Shown in pieces: positions 6,280-13,730 of a stretch of DNA of 22,541 nucleotides. The position numbers were made by a program, and so were the translations under genes. Numbering within the stretch: position 1 is the stretch's first letter; each line of letters opens with the position of its first letter. Below the pieces are notes generated by a model. It did no database searches, was not told where the DNA came from, and worked only from the letters and a program-made list of their open reading frames with translations. The stretch comes from an uncultured Acetatifactor sp. (GTDB taxonomy: Bacteria > Bacillota > Clostridia > Lachnospirales > Lachnospiraceae): contig CAJUTJ010000008.1 of the NCBI GenBank assembly GCA_910589655.1, positions 1 to 22,541 on the forward strand, given 5' to 3'.

Positions 6280-7200
6280 ATGAGCGAGAATCCATCCTTC
6301 AAATCAGGATTTGTGACCTTGATCGGCAGACCTAATGTGGGGAAATCCACTTTAATGAACAGACTGATCGGGCAAAAAATTGCCATAACTTCCCGTAAGC
6401 CCCAGACCACACGCAATCGGATACAGACGGTTCTGACATTGGAGGAAGGGCAGATTGTCTTTTTGGATACGCCCGGAATCCATAAGGCGAAAAATAAGCT
6501 GGGTAACTATATGGTTCATGTGGCGGAAAACACTTTGGAGGAGGTGGATGTGATCCTCTGGCTGGTAGAGCCTACAAATTATATCGGCGCAGGAGAGCGT
6601 CATATCATAGAACAGTTGAAAAAGACGAAAACGCCGGTGATTCTGGTAATTAACAAAACGGATACCGTAAAAAAGGAAGCGGTTCTGGGCTTTATTGATA
6701 CTTACCGGAAAGAGCTGGATTTTCAAGAGATTGTCCCCGTGTCTGCTTTGAAGGGGAACAATACCGACGAACTGATAAAATGCATTTTAAAGTATCTGCC
6801 TTACGGTTCCCCGTTTTATGACGAGGATACCATTACCGACCAGCCCATGCGGCAGATTGTGGCGGAGCTGGTCAGGGAAAAAGCGCTAAGGCTTTTGGGG
6901 GATGAAATTCCCCACGGAGTGGCTGTCAGTATCGAGAGCATGAAGGAAAAGGGAAAGATTTGCCATATCGAGGCAACTATTGTCTGCGAAAGGGAATCAC
7001 ACAAAGGAATTATTATAGGTAAAAGTGGACAAATGCTGAAAAAAATAGGTTCCACGGCCCGGCCTGAAATAGAAAATCTGCTGGAAATGCAGGTGAATCT
7101 CCAGCTCTGGGTGAAGGTGAAAAAAGACTGGAGGGACAGTGATTTCTTATTGAAAAATTTTGGATATAATCCGAAAGACGCCACGCCGGGAGGCCGGTAA
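6280..7200 (+). CDS. era: GTPase Era
   Basis: Era is an essential GTPase that binds the 3' end of 16S rRNA and checks assembly of the small ribosomal subunit. From the chosen start the product is 306 aa. It shows the P-loop GRPNVGKST, switch region TSRKPQTTR, DTPG motif and NKTD guanine-specificity motif, then a C-terminal KH domain with the GKSG RNA-binding loop. The start is ATG 6280 because GAGGA at 6270-6274 precedes it closely. In-frame ATGs at 6253 and 6268 lack such a site or overlap it. A 17-nt start segment identical to that of hscC is present. It is driven by the extended -10 promoter upstream. Downstream the era frame stays open for 69 codons after its TAA, up to the yqzL-like start. 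Confidence 0.97.
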   Translation: MSENPSFKSGFVTLIGRPNVGKSTLMNRLIGQKIAITSRKPQTTRNRIQTVLTLEEGQIVFLDTPGIHKAKNKLGNYMVHVAENTLEEVDVILWLVEPTNYIGAGERHIIEQLKKTKTPVILVINKTDTVKKEAVLGFIDTYRKELDFQEIVPVSALKGNNTDELIKCILKYLPYGSPFYDEDTITDQPMRQIVAELVREKALRLLGDEIPHGVAVSIESMKEKGKICHIEATIVCERESHKGIIIGKSGQMLKKIGSTARPEIENLLEMQVNLQLWVKVKKDWRDSDFLLKNFGYNPKDATPGGR

Positions 7201-7272
7201 ATTTATCCAAAGAAAAACCTGTTTCAGAAAGAAAAACCGTGTTTTAAGACAATACAGTCCATTGCGGCCGAT

Positions 7273-7410
7273 ATGGAGTTCAAGGAAGCCAATGAAAGCC
7301 GGCGAATAGAAAAAAGAAAAATGCAGACCCTAACAAAGCAGGAAAAGATTACTGTCCATGGAGTGGAAAGTAACGGAAAAAGATACGAATCCGGGGGATG
7401 CGGAAAATGA
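7273..7410 (+). CDS. Weak candidate small ORF overlapping the yqzL-like start
   Basis: A 45-codon frame starting MEFKEANESRR runs to TGA 7408-7410 and overlaps the next ATG (7407) as ATGA, a typical translational-coupling junction. It lies in the same frame as era, and no stop occurs between the era TAA and this TGA. No clear ribosome binding site precedes it and I recognise no family; the composition is Lys/Glu-rich. It may be a chance frame in A-rich spacer DNA, but it fills an otherwise empty 206-nt gap. Confidence 0.2.
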   Translation: MEFKEANESRRIEKRKMQTLTKQEKITVHGVESNGKRYESGGCGK

Positions 7411-7601
7411 ATTTAGAATACTGGAAGCAATTTGAGAACAGCGGCAGAGTGGAAGATTATTTATCATTTTTATCCTGTGACAGACAGGAGAATGCAGGAA
7501 AGGAAAATAAGGCGGGAGAGCATACGGATGCAGGGATATATATGTGTGACAGGGATCGTATTAAAGCAGACTCCCGTGGGGGAATACGACAGACATATTA
7601 G
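7407..7601 (+). CDS. yqzL: Small YqzL-like protein, overlapping recO
   Basis: The 64-aa product begins with about 24 residues of the YqzL pattern: an aromatic WK-x-F, then x-x-SG-x-V-x-DYLSF (compare W-x-x-F-x-x-TG-x-I-D-x-YL-x-F). In Bacillus subtilis yqzL also lies between era and recO, which supports the assignment. The family's function is unknown. ATG 7407 is preferred over ATG 7398 because GGGGGA then sits at normal spacing. The residues after about 25 are Lys/Glu/Asp-rich and look non-conserved. The frame runs 74 nt into recO in another frame, so the two genes are probably translationally coupled. An uncommonly long tail suggests that an earlier stop codon was lost. Confidence 0.6.
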   Translation: MNLEYWKQFENSGRVEDYLSFLSCDRQENAGKENKAGEHTDAGIYMCDRDRIKADSRGGIRQTY

Positions 7602-8178
7602 TATTTTGACAAAAGAAAGGGGCAAGATATCTGCCTTTGCCAGAGGGGCCAGAAAGCCGGCAAACCGATTGACAGCTGCCGCCGCCCCTTTTTCTTTCGG
7701 CGTTTTTAAGCTCTATGAGGGGAAAAGCTCTTATACATTGGTGGAAGCCGACATTCAGAATTATTTTGAAGAGCTGAGAACGGACTATATCGGGGCATAT
7801 TACGGCATGTATTTTGCGGAGGTGGCAGACTTTTATACCAGAGAGAATAATGATGAACGGGAAATGATGAAGCTGCTGTACCAGACTCTGCGTGCTTTAT
7901 GCGCCCCGTCGCTGCCAAACCCTTTGATCCGCTGTATCTATGAGTGTAAAGCCATAGCCGTAAACGGTGAGTTCCCGGGGCCGCCTCCGGATGAAACGCT
8001 GGAGGAATCCACAATTTATGCGCTGCAATACATAGCATCCAGCCCCATAGAGAAGTTATATACGTTCAATGTGACGGAGACGGTTTTGAAGCAGCTCCAG
8101 CAGGTTTCGGAAAGATATATGAAGCGGTTTGTGGGAAGAGAATTTAAGAGTCTGGAAGTTCTGCAAACTCTCTGTTGA
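7528..8178 (+). CDS. recO: DNA repair protein RecO, short form
   Basis: RecO works with RecF and RecR to load RecA on SSB-coated single-stranded DNA. The 216-aa product begins with the N-terminal OB-fold pattern of the family (GYICVTGIVLKQTPVGEYDR, then ILTKERGKISAFARGARKP), followed by the helical C-terminal domain. The start is ATG 7528, with GGGAG at 7514-7518; translation further upstream in this frame has no RecO similarity. The four-cysteine zinc site found in the C-terminal domain of many RecO proteins is absent. In its place the sequence runs directly from YECKAIAVNGEFPG to a helical segment. This may be the usual state in this lineage. It overlaps the yqzL-like gene by 74 nt, and the next gene has its own promoter at the recO stop. 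Confidence 0.93.
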   Translation: MQGYICVTGIVLKQTPVGEYDRHISILTKERGKISAFARGARKPANRLTAAAAPFSFGVFKLYEGKSSYTLVEADIQNYFEELRTDYIGAYYGMYFAEVADFYTRENNDEREMMKLLYQTLRALCAPSLPNPLIRCIYECKAIAVNGEFPGPPPDETLEESTIYALQYIASSPIEKLYTFNVTETVLKQLQQVSERYMKRFVGREFKSLEVLQTLC

Positions 8179-8203
8179 AAAAATAGCTCTTTTTTGATAC
8201 AAT
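8175..8203 (+). promoter_or_regulatory. Promoter for the lipoprotein gene, overlapping the recO stop
   Basis: TTGAAA (8175-8180) and TACAAT (8198-8203) are 17 nt apart, with TG at 8195-8196 giving an extended -10. The -35 contains the recO TGA stop codon. Transcription would start near 8210, about 75 nt before the lipoprotein ATG. Confidence 0.7.
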
Positions 8204-8254
8204 GACTTAATACGGATTGTGGAAATTATTTTTGGAATTTCCGTGGATTAGTTT

Positions 8255-8273
8255 GTGCCGTGACCGGCGGCAT
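8255..8273 (+). other. Leader hairpin abutting the lipoprotein ribosome binding site
   Basis: GTGCCG (8255-8260) can pair with CGGCAT (8268-8273), five Watson-Crick pairs plus one G-T. It ends at the base before GGAGGT (8274-8279). The layout, hairpin then CATGG-purines then ATG, closely resembles the leader of the DUF4349 lipoprotein gene (3427-3454). Confidence 0.45.
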
Positions 8274-8283
8274 GGAGGTTGAT

Positions 8284-8904
8284 ATGAGAAAAGTCTCAAG
8301 AATGGCGTTATGTATTACGCTGACGGCGCTGACGATAACCGGCTGTGGAGGAGCCAACGTTCCCGATATGATCGATAAACCTATGATTTCCGTTGCGCAG
8401 AGCGGGGAAGTTACGGAGTATTTGGTGGGGGAATTTGGAGCGGAGAGGTATAATATATCGGAATTGTCTTCTATGGCGGCGGAAGAGGCGGCGATATATA
8501 ATACAGCCAACCAGACAGGAAGCACCACCCCTGTGAAACTGGAAAAAGTGGAGGCTTTAGAGGACGGTTCCGGCAGAGTGGGAATTGTTTATCAATATGA
8601 CAGTGCCGAGAGCTACACCGGCTTTAACGAGGGATCGCTTTTTTACGGGACGGTGGGGGAAGCCATTGCGCAGGAATATGCCGTCAATATTGATTTGGTA
8701 AGCGCCGGCGGCAAAGACGGCGGCATTTTCACATCGGATCAGTTGAAGCAGGCCGTGGATAGGCGTCTCATCATCGCACCTTACGGTGTATATATATACT
8801 GTCCCGGAAAGGTGGAATACATCAGCGATAATGCGGTTATGGCTGAGGACGGAAGCGTAAACGCGACGGCGGCCGAAGAACCCGTATACATCCTGTTAAA
8901 ATAA
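8284..8904 (+). CDS. Small secreted lipoprotein of unknown function
   Basis: The 206-aa product has a lipoprotein signal peptide with lipobox ITGC and the lipidated cysteine at residue 21, so it should be anchored to the outer face of the membrane. The mature part is acidic and Gly/Ala/Ser-rich and has alternating hydrophobic stretches (VGIVYQYDSAESYTGF, RLIIAPYGVYIYCPGKVEYI), suggesting a mainly beta fold. I do not recognise a named family. ATG 8284 was chosen because GGAGGT lies 4 nt upstream; an in-frame ATG at 8260 would put charged residues ahead of the signal peptide. It has its own promoter and hairpin leader, and no clear terminator separates it from glyQS, so glyQS may be partly read from the same promoter. 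Confidence 0.85.
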   Translation: MRKVSRMALCITLTALTITGCGGANVPDMIDKPMISVAQSGEVTEYLVGEFGAERYNISELSSMAAEEAAIYNTANQTGSTTPVKLEKVEALEDGSGRVGIVYQYDSAESYTGFNEGSLFYGTVGEAIAQEYAVNIDLVSAGGKDGGIFTSDQLKQAVDRRLIIAPYGVYIYCPGKVEYISDNAVMAEDGSVNATAAEEPVYILLK

Positions 8905-8944
8905 AATTTAAGAAGAAAATTCTTCTCCGGCAAAAGGGTAAGGG

Positions 8945-9020
8945 AGAGAAGGGACGGAACTGGAATCCTAAGACAGTCCCGGAACGGAAGTGCCCGGAAG
9001 AGAAGGGACGGAACTGGAAT
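8945..9020 (+). repeat. 22-nt direct repeat upstream of glyQS
   Basis: The 22 nt at 8945-8966 recur exactly at 8999-9020, offset by 54 nt. Shorter iterations of CTGGAAT follow at about 9024-9030 and 9036-9042, directly before the ribosome binding site (GGAGG, 9044-9048). The block is strongly purine-rich. It occupies the place where a T-box leader might be expected, but no T-box consensus is visible. Confidence 0.8.
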
Positions 9021-9057
9021 AGAGCTGGAATACAACTGGAATAGGAGGCAGCATAAA

Positions 9058-10446
9058 ATGGAAAAAACAATGGAAAAAATCGTAGCGTTGGCTAAAGCCA
9101 GAGGGTTTGTATATCCCGGCTCCGAGATCTACGGCGGACTTGCCAATACATGGGACTACGGTAATCTCGGCGTGGAGTTAAAGAATAATGTGAAAAAAGC
9201 ATGGTGGCAGAAATTTGTGCAGGAAAATCCCTATAATGTAGGTGTGGACTGTGCTATTCTTATGAATCCACAGACATGGGTGGCCAGCGGGCATCTCGGC
9301 GGTTTTTCCGATCCCTTGATGGACTGTAAGGAATGTCACGAGCGTTTCCGCGCAGATAAGCTGATTGAGGATTTTTGTGCCGATAACGGCATTGAATTGA
9401 CGGAGAGCATTGACGCTTGGACTCAGGAACAGATGAAGAATTTTGTGGAAGAAAAAAATGTTCCCTGTCCCAGCTGCGGCAAACATAATTTTACGGATAT
9501 CAGACAGTTTAACCTGATGTTTAAAACCTTCCAAGGTGTTACGGAAGATGCCAAGAATACTGTATACCTGCGTCCCGAGACGGCACAGGGCATTTTTGTA
9601 AACTTTAAGAATGTACAGAGAACTTCCCGGAAAAAAATCCCCTTCGGCATCGGCCAGATCGGTAAATCTTTCCGAAACGAAATTACGCCCGGGAACTTTA
9701 CTTTCCGGACAAGAGAGTTTGAGCAGATGGAGCTGGAATTTTTCTGCGAACCCGGAACGGATTTAGAGTGGTTCCGGTACTGGAGAGGCTTCTGCCGTGA
9801 CTGGCTGCTTTCTCTGGGCATGAAAGAAAATGAAATGCGTCTGCGGGATCACAGTCCCGAGGAGCTTTGCTTTTATAGCAAGGGCACTACCGATATAGAA
9901 TTTCTGTTCCCCTTCGGATGGGGCGAGCTCTGGGGAATTGCCGACAGAACCGATTATGACTTGACCCAGCATGCCAATACCTCCGGTGAGGATATGAGCT
10001 ATTTTGATGACGAGAAGAAGGAAAAGTACATACCCTATGTAATTGAACCTTCCCTCGGCGCAGACCGGGTGGTTCTGGCGTTTCTCTGTGCCGCATATGA
10101 CGAGGAAGAGCTGGAAGGCGGTGACATGCGTACCGTCCTTCGTTTCCATCCCGCACTGGCGCCTGTAAAGATCGGTGTGCTGCCTCTCTCCAAAAAGCTC
10201 GGTGAGGGTGCAGAGAAAATTTATACGGAACTTTCGAAGAAATATAACTGCGAATTTGATGACAGGGGCAATATCGGTAAGAGATACCGTCGTCAGGATG
10301 AGATCGGTACTCCTTTTTGTGTCACTTATGATTTTGAGTCTGAGACAGACGGTTGTGTTACCGTGCGTTTCAGAGATTCTATGGAGCAGGAGCGTGTAGC
10401 GGTTGCTGAGCTGGATGCATATTTTGCAGATAAGTTTTCTTTCTGA
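9058..10446 (+). CDS. glyQS: Glycine--tRNA ligase, single-chain dimeric type
   Basis: This class II synthetase attaches glycine to tRNA-Gly. The 462-aa product is the alpha2 (eukaryote-like) type, not the bacterial GlyQ/GlyS two-subunit type. It starts with the typical KIVALAKARGFVYPGSEIYGG region. A zinc-site candidate is formed by C90, C93, C137 and C140. Class II motif 2 is at F205-R206-N207-E208, followed by FRTREFEQME, and motif 3 is at GADR (334-337). Residues about 360-455 form the anticodon-binding domain. The ATG is backed by GGAGG at 9044-9048; ATG 9070 is a less likely alternative. A strong terminator follows. The leader has a direct repeat but no recognisable T-box. Confidence 0.97.
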   Translation: MEKTMEKIVALAKARGFVYPGSEIYGGLANTWDYGNLGVELKNNVKKAWWQKFVQENPYNVGVDCAILMNPQTWVASGHLGGFSDPLMDCKECHERFRADKLIEDFCADNGIELTESIDAWTQEQMKNFVEEKNVPCPSCGKHNFTDIRQFNLMFKTFQGVTEDAKNTVYLRPETAQGIFVNFKNVQRTSRKKIPFGIGQIGKSFRNEITPGNFTFRTREFEQMELEFFCEPGTDLEWFRYWRGFCRDWLLSLGMKENEMRLRDHSPEELCFYSKGTTDIEFLFPFGWGELWGIADRTDYDLTQHANTSGEDMSYFDDEKKEKYIPYVIEPSLGADRVVLAFLCAAYDEEELEGGDMRTVLRFHPALAPVKIGVLPLSKKLGEGAEKIYTELSKKYNCEFDDRGNIGKRYRRQDEIGTPFCVTYDFESETDGCVTVRFRDSMEQERVAVAELDAYFADKFSF

Positions 10447-10464
10447 TGTAAATCGGATTTAGAG

Positions 10465-10492
10465 AGGGCAGAAGCTACATTCTGCCCTTTTT
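10465..10492 (+). terminator. Intrinsic terminator of glyQS
   Basis: AGGGCAGAA (10465-10473) pairs perfectly with TTCTGCCCT (10480-10488) around GCTACA, followed by T residues to 10492. It sits 18 nt after the glyQS stop and separates it from the J-like/TPR gene. Confidence 0.92.
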
Positions 10493-10612
10493 GCGTTTTG
10501 CGCCGTGCGGCTGCGCCGCTTTGTAAAAGGAATGAATACAGTGATGTACCGTGGGATTGTGTTTTCGGTAACGGATTGTTTGAAAGCATAAAGGGAGACA
10601 GGGGGTATCAGA

Positions 10613-13600
10613 TTGGATAAGATAGAAGTTTTCCGGATTTTGGGAATAGCAGAGACAAAGGATGAGAAGCAGATTAAGAACGCTTACCGCAAAAAACTGT
10701 CTGTGACAAATCCCGAGGACGACCCGGAAGGATTTAAACTTCTCCGCGGCGCTTATGAAGAAGCATGCAGGCTGGCCGGAGAGAGCGGCGGGGAGCAGGA
10801 GGGACAGCCGGAAGATACCACGCCATCCGGCCTATGGGTGAAAAAGGCCGCTGAAATTTATAGTAATATCCATACCCGGCAGGATTTGAGCTTATGGGAG
10901 AAGCTGTTTGCGGAGGACTGCTTTTTATCTCTGGAGGATGAGGAAAACTGTCGGATTAAGCTGCTGAGATTTTTAATGGGACATTTTAAGCTTCCCACGG
11001 AGGTATGGAGACTGTTTAATAAAAAGCTTTCTCTTGACGAAGATACGCAAAAGCTGAGGGAACAATTTCCTATAGATTTTGTGCGTTATATTCTGAATAA
11101 GTGCGAGCGCGGTGAGGATGTGGATTTTTCTCTGTTCGAAGGGCCAAAAGACGGAGATTATGATCTGTTCCTGCAATATTACGATCGCACATGGCAGGCG
11201 CTTTCCGAGGAAAAGCTTGATGAGGCGGCCCGCTGCATCGAATGTGCGGATGAGCTGAATATCAAACATCCCGTTTTGGAGATTTGCCGCGGAGATCTTA
11301 TGCACAGACAGGGAAAATCCGTGGAGGCGGTGGCCTTTATGGAAGATCTGCTGAAAAAATATCCGGATGACGCTATGGTAGGCTATAATACCGCCGAGAT
11401 GCTGTGGAAGCAGGAACATGGGGAAAAGAATACATTCCGGAAGAAAGCGGCATCTATCTATCAGGGACTTAAAGCGGCTAACGATACCCATTATATGGCA
11501 AATGTCCGTCTGACGGAATGGTATTATGAAAACGGACAGTACAAGGAGGCGAAAAGCTGCGCCGAGAAGGTGCTTTCCAGCGGATCCGACGATACTTTTA
11601 TGGAGCTTCTGATCAAGATCAATGTGGAGATTGAGAAGGAACTGGAGAGAGAATACCGTGAGACGAAAAAATGGGAGCCTGCATTGGAACTGTGCTGGTG
11701 CTACCTTCAGGACGGAAAGATTTCCAAAGGCATTATGCTTGCCGTCAGCATTGAAAAGCAGCTTCCCCCTGAAAAGGAAGCGGAATTTGACGGGCTTATG
11801 GCAAAGCTTTACGTGGAGGAGGCGGAGTACGAGGATTCTATTGTCATGACCCATGCATGGGAGAAAGCCTTACAGATAAAGCTGGAAACGGATGAGGAGG
11901 AGGAGAAAGAAAAGGATCAGGACAGGCTTCGGCAGGCGCACTTGATCCGTATGCAGTGTTACCATAACCTTGGATTCAAAGACCGGGAACAGTTTCGAAA
12001 GGCGGTCAGTGAAGGGGAACAGGTTCTTACGGAAAAAGATAATATGAAAGATATCGGAATTTTGTTGGAGCTTGCGCAGTTGTACACGGAAATGGAGGAG
12101 TATGAGCAATGTCTGGAATTAGTCCGCAGACTGGTGGAGGAACATCAGATTTATGCGGCTTATGCTACTTCTCTTGAAGCTTACCGGAGACAGCTGGACG
12201 CCGGAGGAGTGGTCCGCAGCAGTGCACAGTGTATGCAGTACTTTCCGACCTTTGTAAAAGCGTATGAGTATGTGGCGAAGGTATATCTGGATTTGGAATA
12301 CAAAGAGGATTTGATAAAGGTTCTTGAGGATGCGGAGAAAGCCGGCGTAAAGAGTGAAATCCTAAATGCGTACCGGTATCAGCTCCAACATAAACAAATG
12401 GAAGTGTCCATTCTCAACAATAAACTGCACAAATTTCGTAAAAAGTACTATGACTGTGTGGAAAAAGGTGATACTGCATTATATGAAGAGGGTCTGCAGG
12501 TTTTGACGGAATATCTCTACCATTGTCCGGACAGTTACATGTTTGTGGAGCGGGGGCTTTTTCACAGAGCGGCTCATCATTATGAGGAGGCAAAGGAAGA
12601 CTTTGAGAAAGCTCTTTCCCTAAACCCTGTGAATCCTTACGCTTTAAACGGGTTGAGCTTTGTCTACAAATATATGGGAGACTGCGAGCAGGCTCTGGTC
12701 TATCTGAAAAAATCAATCCTTTATATGGATGATGAGAGCGCCTATGCGTATTATGAAGATATGGGGCATTTGTATTCGCTGCTGGGAGATCATCAACGGG
12801 CATTGGCGGCACATATGCAGTTTGAGAAGCTTTCCAAGGGGAAACAGAGGAGTATGCACAGCCTTGAAGAACTTGCGGAATGTAAGATGCGTATGGGGCA
12901 GGTGGATGCGGCGGATGATATATATTGTCAGATTTACAACAGCAAGAGTTGGATGCGTTTTGAAAAAAGAACGGATCTTTACAGCAGAAGCGGAGACGAG
13001 AAGAAGACAAGAGAACTGCTGGATATGTGGCGGAAAGAGCTGAAGCTGGAAAAAAACGATCCCATCAGCAGATGTTTCAGGCGTGTCAATGATAACGAAT
13101 TTAAGAAATATTATAAGGAATACTTTATTCAGGCCGCATGGACGGAAATGATGTTCGGCACGAAAGAAGCGGCTCTGAAAAACTTTGAAGATATGCTGCT
13201 GTTTAACACGGATCAGAGCGAAGAACATAATTTACTCTGCAATATTGTAGTTGGCTGTATTATCTGTGGGGACGACAAACGGGGGAAAAAATACAGCGCC
13301 AGACTGCAAAAGTGGTATAACAAAGAATCCTTTAAGCGGGTGGACCGGTATTATAACAGCGCAAAGGGAAAATTGAACGCTAAAATTTTGTCTGTTTTTT
13401 ATACGGTTCCTCCCGAAAAAATCCAAGAGCTTTTGGATCAGGAGAGGGGTACGGAAATCTGTCATTTCTGTACCAATCCTTACTGCAAAGAGCTTGAGGG
13501 AATACGGGTCATGTTCCTTCTCAGGCAAGGGCGGCGGCAGGAGGCGTGGGAACGTCTCACATTAAACTTGGAAAAATATCCTCAGGATGAATATATGCTT

Positions 13601-13651
13601 GCGGTGAAACATACGGCATTTGGAGATTCGCCGGAGAGTGTCCGGGATTAG
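10613..13651 (+). CDS. Large TPR protein with N-terminal degenerate J-like domain
   Basis: The 1012-aa product starts at TTG (10613), with GGGGGT 6 nt upstream. Residues 3-52 align with the J-domain of DnaJ co-chaperones: helix I (KIEVFRILGI), helix II (DEKQIKNAYRKKLSVT) and helix III (FKLLRGAYEEA). The Hsp70-activating HPD tripeptide is replaced by N33-P34-E35, followed by DDPEGF. Residues about 85-1000 are helical TPR-like repeats, clearest near 640-720 (AHHYEEAKEDFEKALSLNP, then GDCEQALVYLKKSI). A small cysteine cluster, C950-x2-C953-x4-C958, lies near the C-terminus. No membrane segment or signal peptide is visible, so it is cytoplasmic. An HscC-type Hsp70 follows after 79 nt with no clear terminator, so they are probably co-transcribed partners. 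Client proteins are unknown. Confidence 0.85.
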   Translation: MDKIEVFRILGIAETKDEKQIKNAYRKKLSVTNPEDDPEGFKLLRGAYEEACRLAGESGGEQEGQPEDTTPSGLWVKKAAEIYSNIHTRQDLSLWEKLFAEDCFLSLEDEENCRIKLLRFLMGHFKLPTEVWRLFNKKLSLDEDTQKLREQFPIDFVRYILNKCERGEDVDFSLFEGPKDGDYDLFLQYYDRTWQALSEEKLDEAARCIECADELNIKHPVLEICRGDLMHRQGKSVEAVAFMEDLLKKYPDDAMVGYNTAEMLWKQEHGEKNTFRKKAASIYQGLKAANDTHYMANVRLTEWYYENGQYKEAKSCAEKVLSSGSDDTFMELLIKINVEIEKELEREYRETKKWEPALELCWCYLQDGKISKGIMLAVSIEKQLPPEKEAEFDGLMAKLYVEEAEYEDSIVMTHAWEKALQIKLETDEEEEKEKDQDRLRQAHLIRMQCYHNLGFKDREQFRKAVSEGEQVLTEKDNMKDIGILLELAQLYTEMEEYEQCLELVRRLVEEHQIYAAYATSLEAYRRQLDAGGVVRSSAQCMQYFPTFVKAYEYVAKVYLDLEYKEDLIKVLEDAEKAGVKSEILNAYRYQLQHKQMEVSILNNKLHKFRKKYYDCVEKGDTALYEEGLQVLTEYLYHCPDSYMFVERGLFHRAAHHYEEAKEDFEKALSLNPVNPYALNGLSFVYKYMGDCEQALVYLKKSILYMDDESAYAYYEDMGHLYSLLGDHQRALAAHMQFEKLSKGKQRSMHSLEELAECKMRMGQVDAADDIYCQIYNSKSWMRFEKRTDLYSRSGDEKKTRELLDMWRKELKLEKNDPISRCFRRVNDNEFKKYYKEYFIQAAWTEMMFGTKEAALKNFEDMLLFNTDQSEEHNLLCNIVVGCIICGDDKRGKKYSARLQKWYNKESFKRVDRYYNSAKGKLNAKILSVFYTVPPEKIQELLDQERGTEICHFCTNPYCKELEGIRVMFLLRQGRRQEAWERLTLNLEKYPQDEYMLAVKHTAFGDSPESVRD

Positions 13652-13730
13652 GTAAAATAATGGGTAAATGTGCGGGAAGACAGGGGAAAATCCTGTTGAG
13701 AGCGTCCCTATATAGGAAATGAGGAAATAC

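Noticed and set aside
7432..7527. N-terminal extension of RecO
   Set aside because: The added residues are the yqzL-like region read in another frame; RecO similarity starts at GYICVTGIVL, just after ATG 7528.
8905..9057. T-box riboswitch upstream of glyQS
   Set aside because: No T-box core sequence and no antiterminator/terminator pair seen; the space is filled with direct repeats.
10973..11854. Long minus-strand open frame opposite the J-like/TPR gene
   Set aside because: It is antisense to a well-supported coding region, has no ribosome binding site, and its composition looks like a complement of TPR codons.
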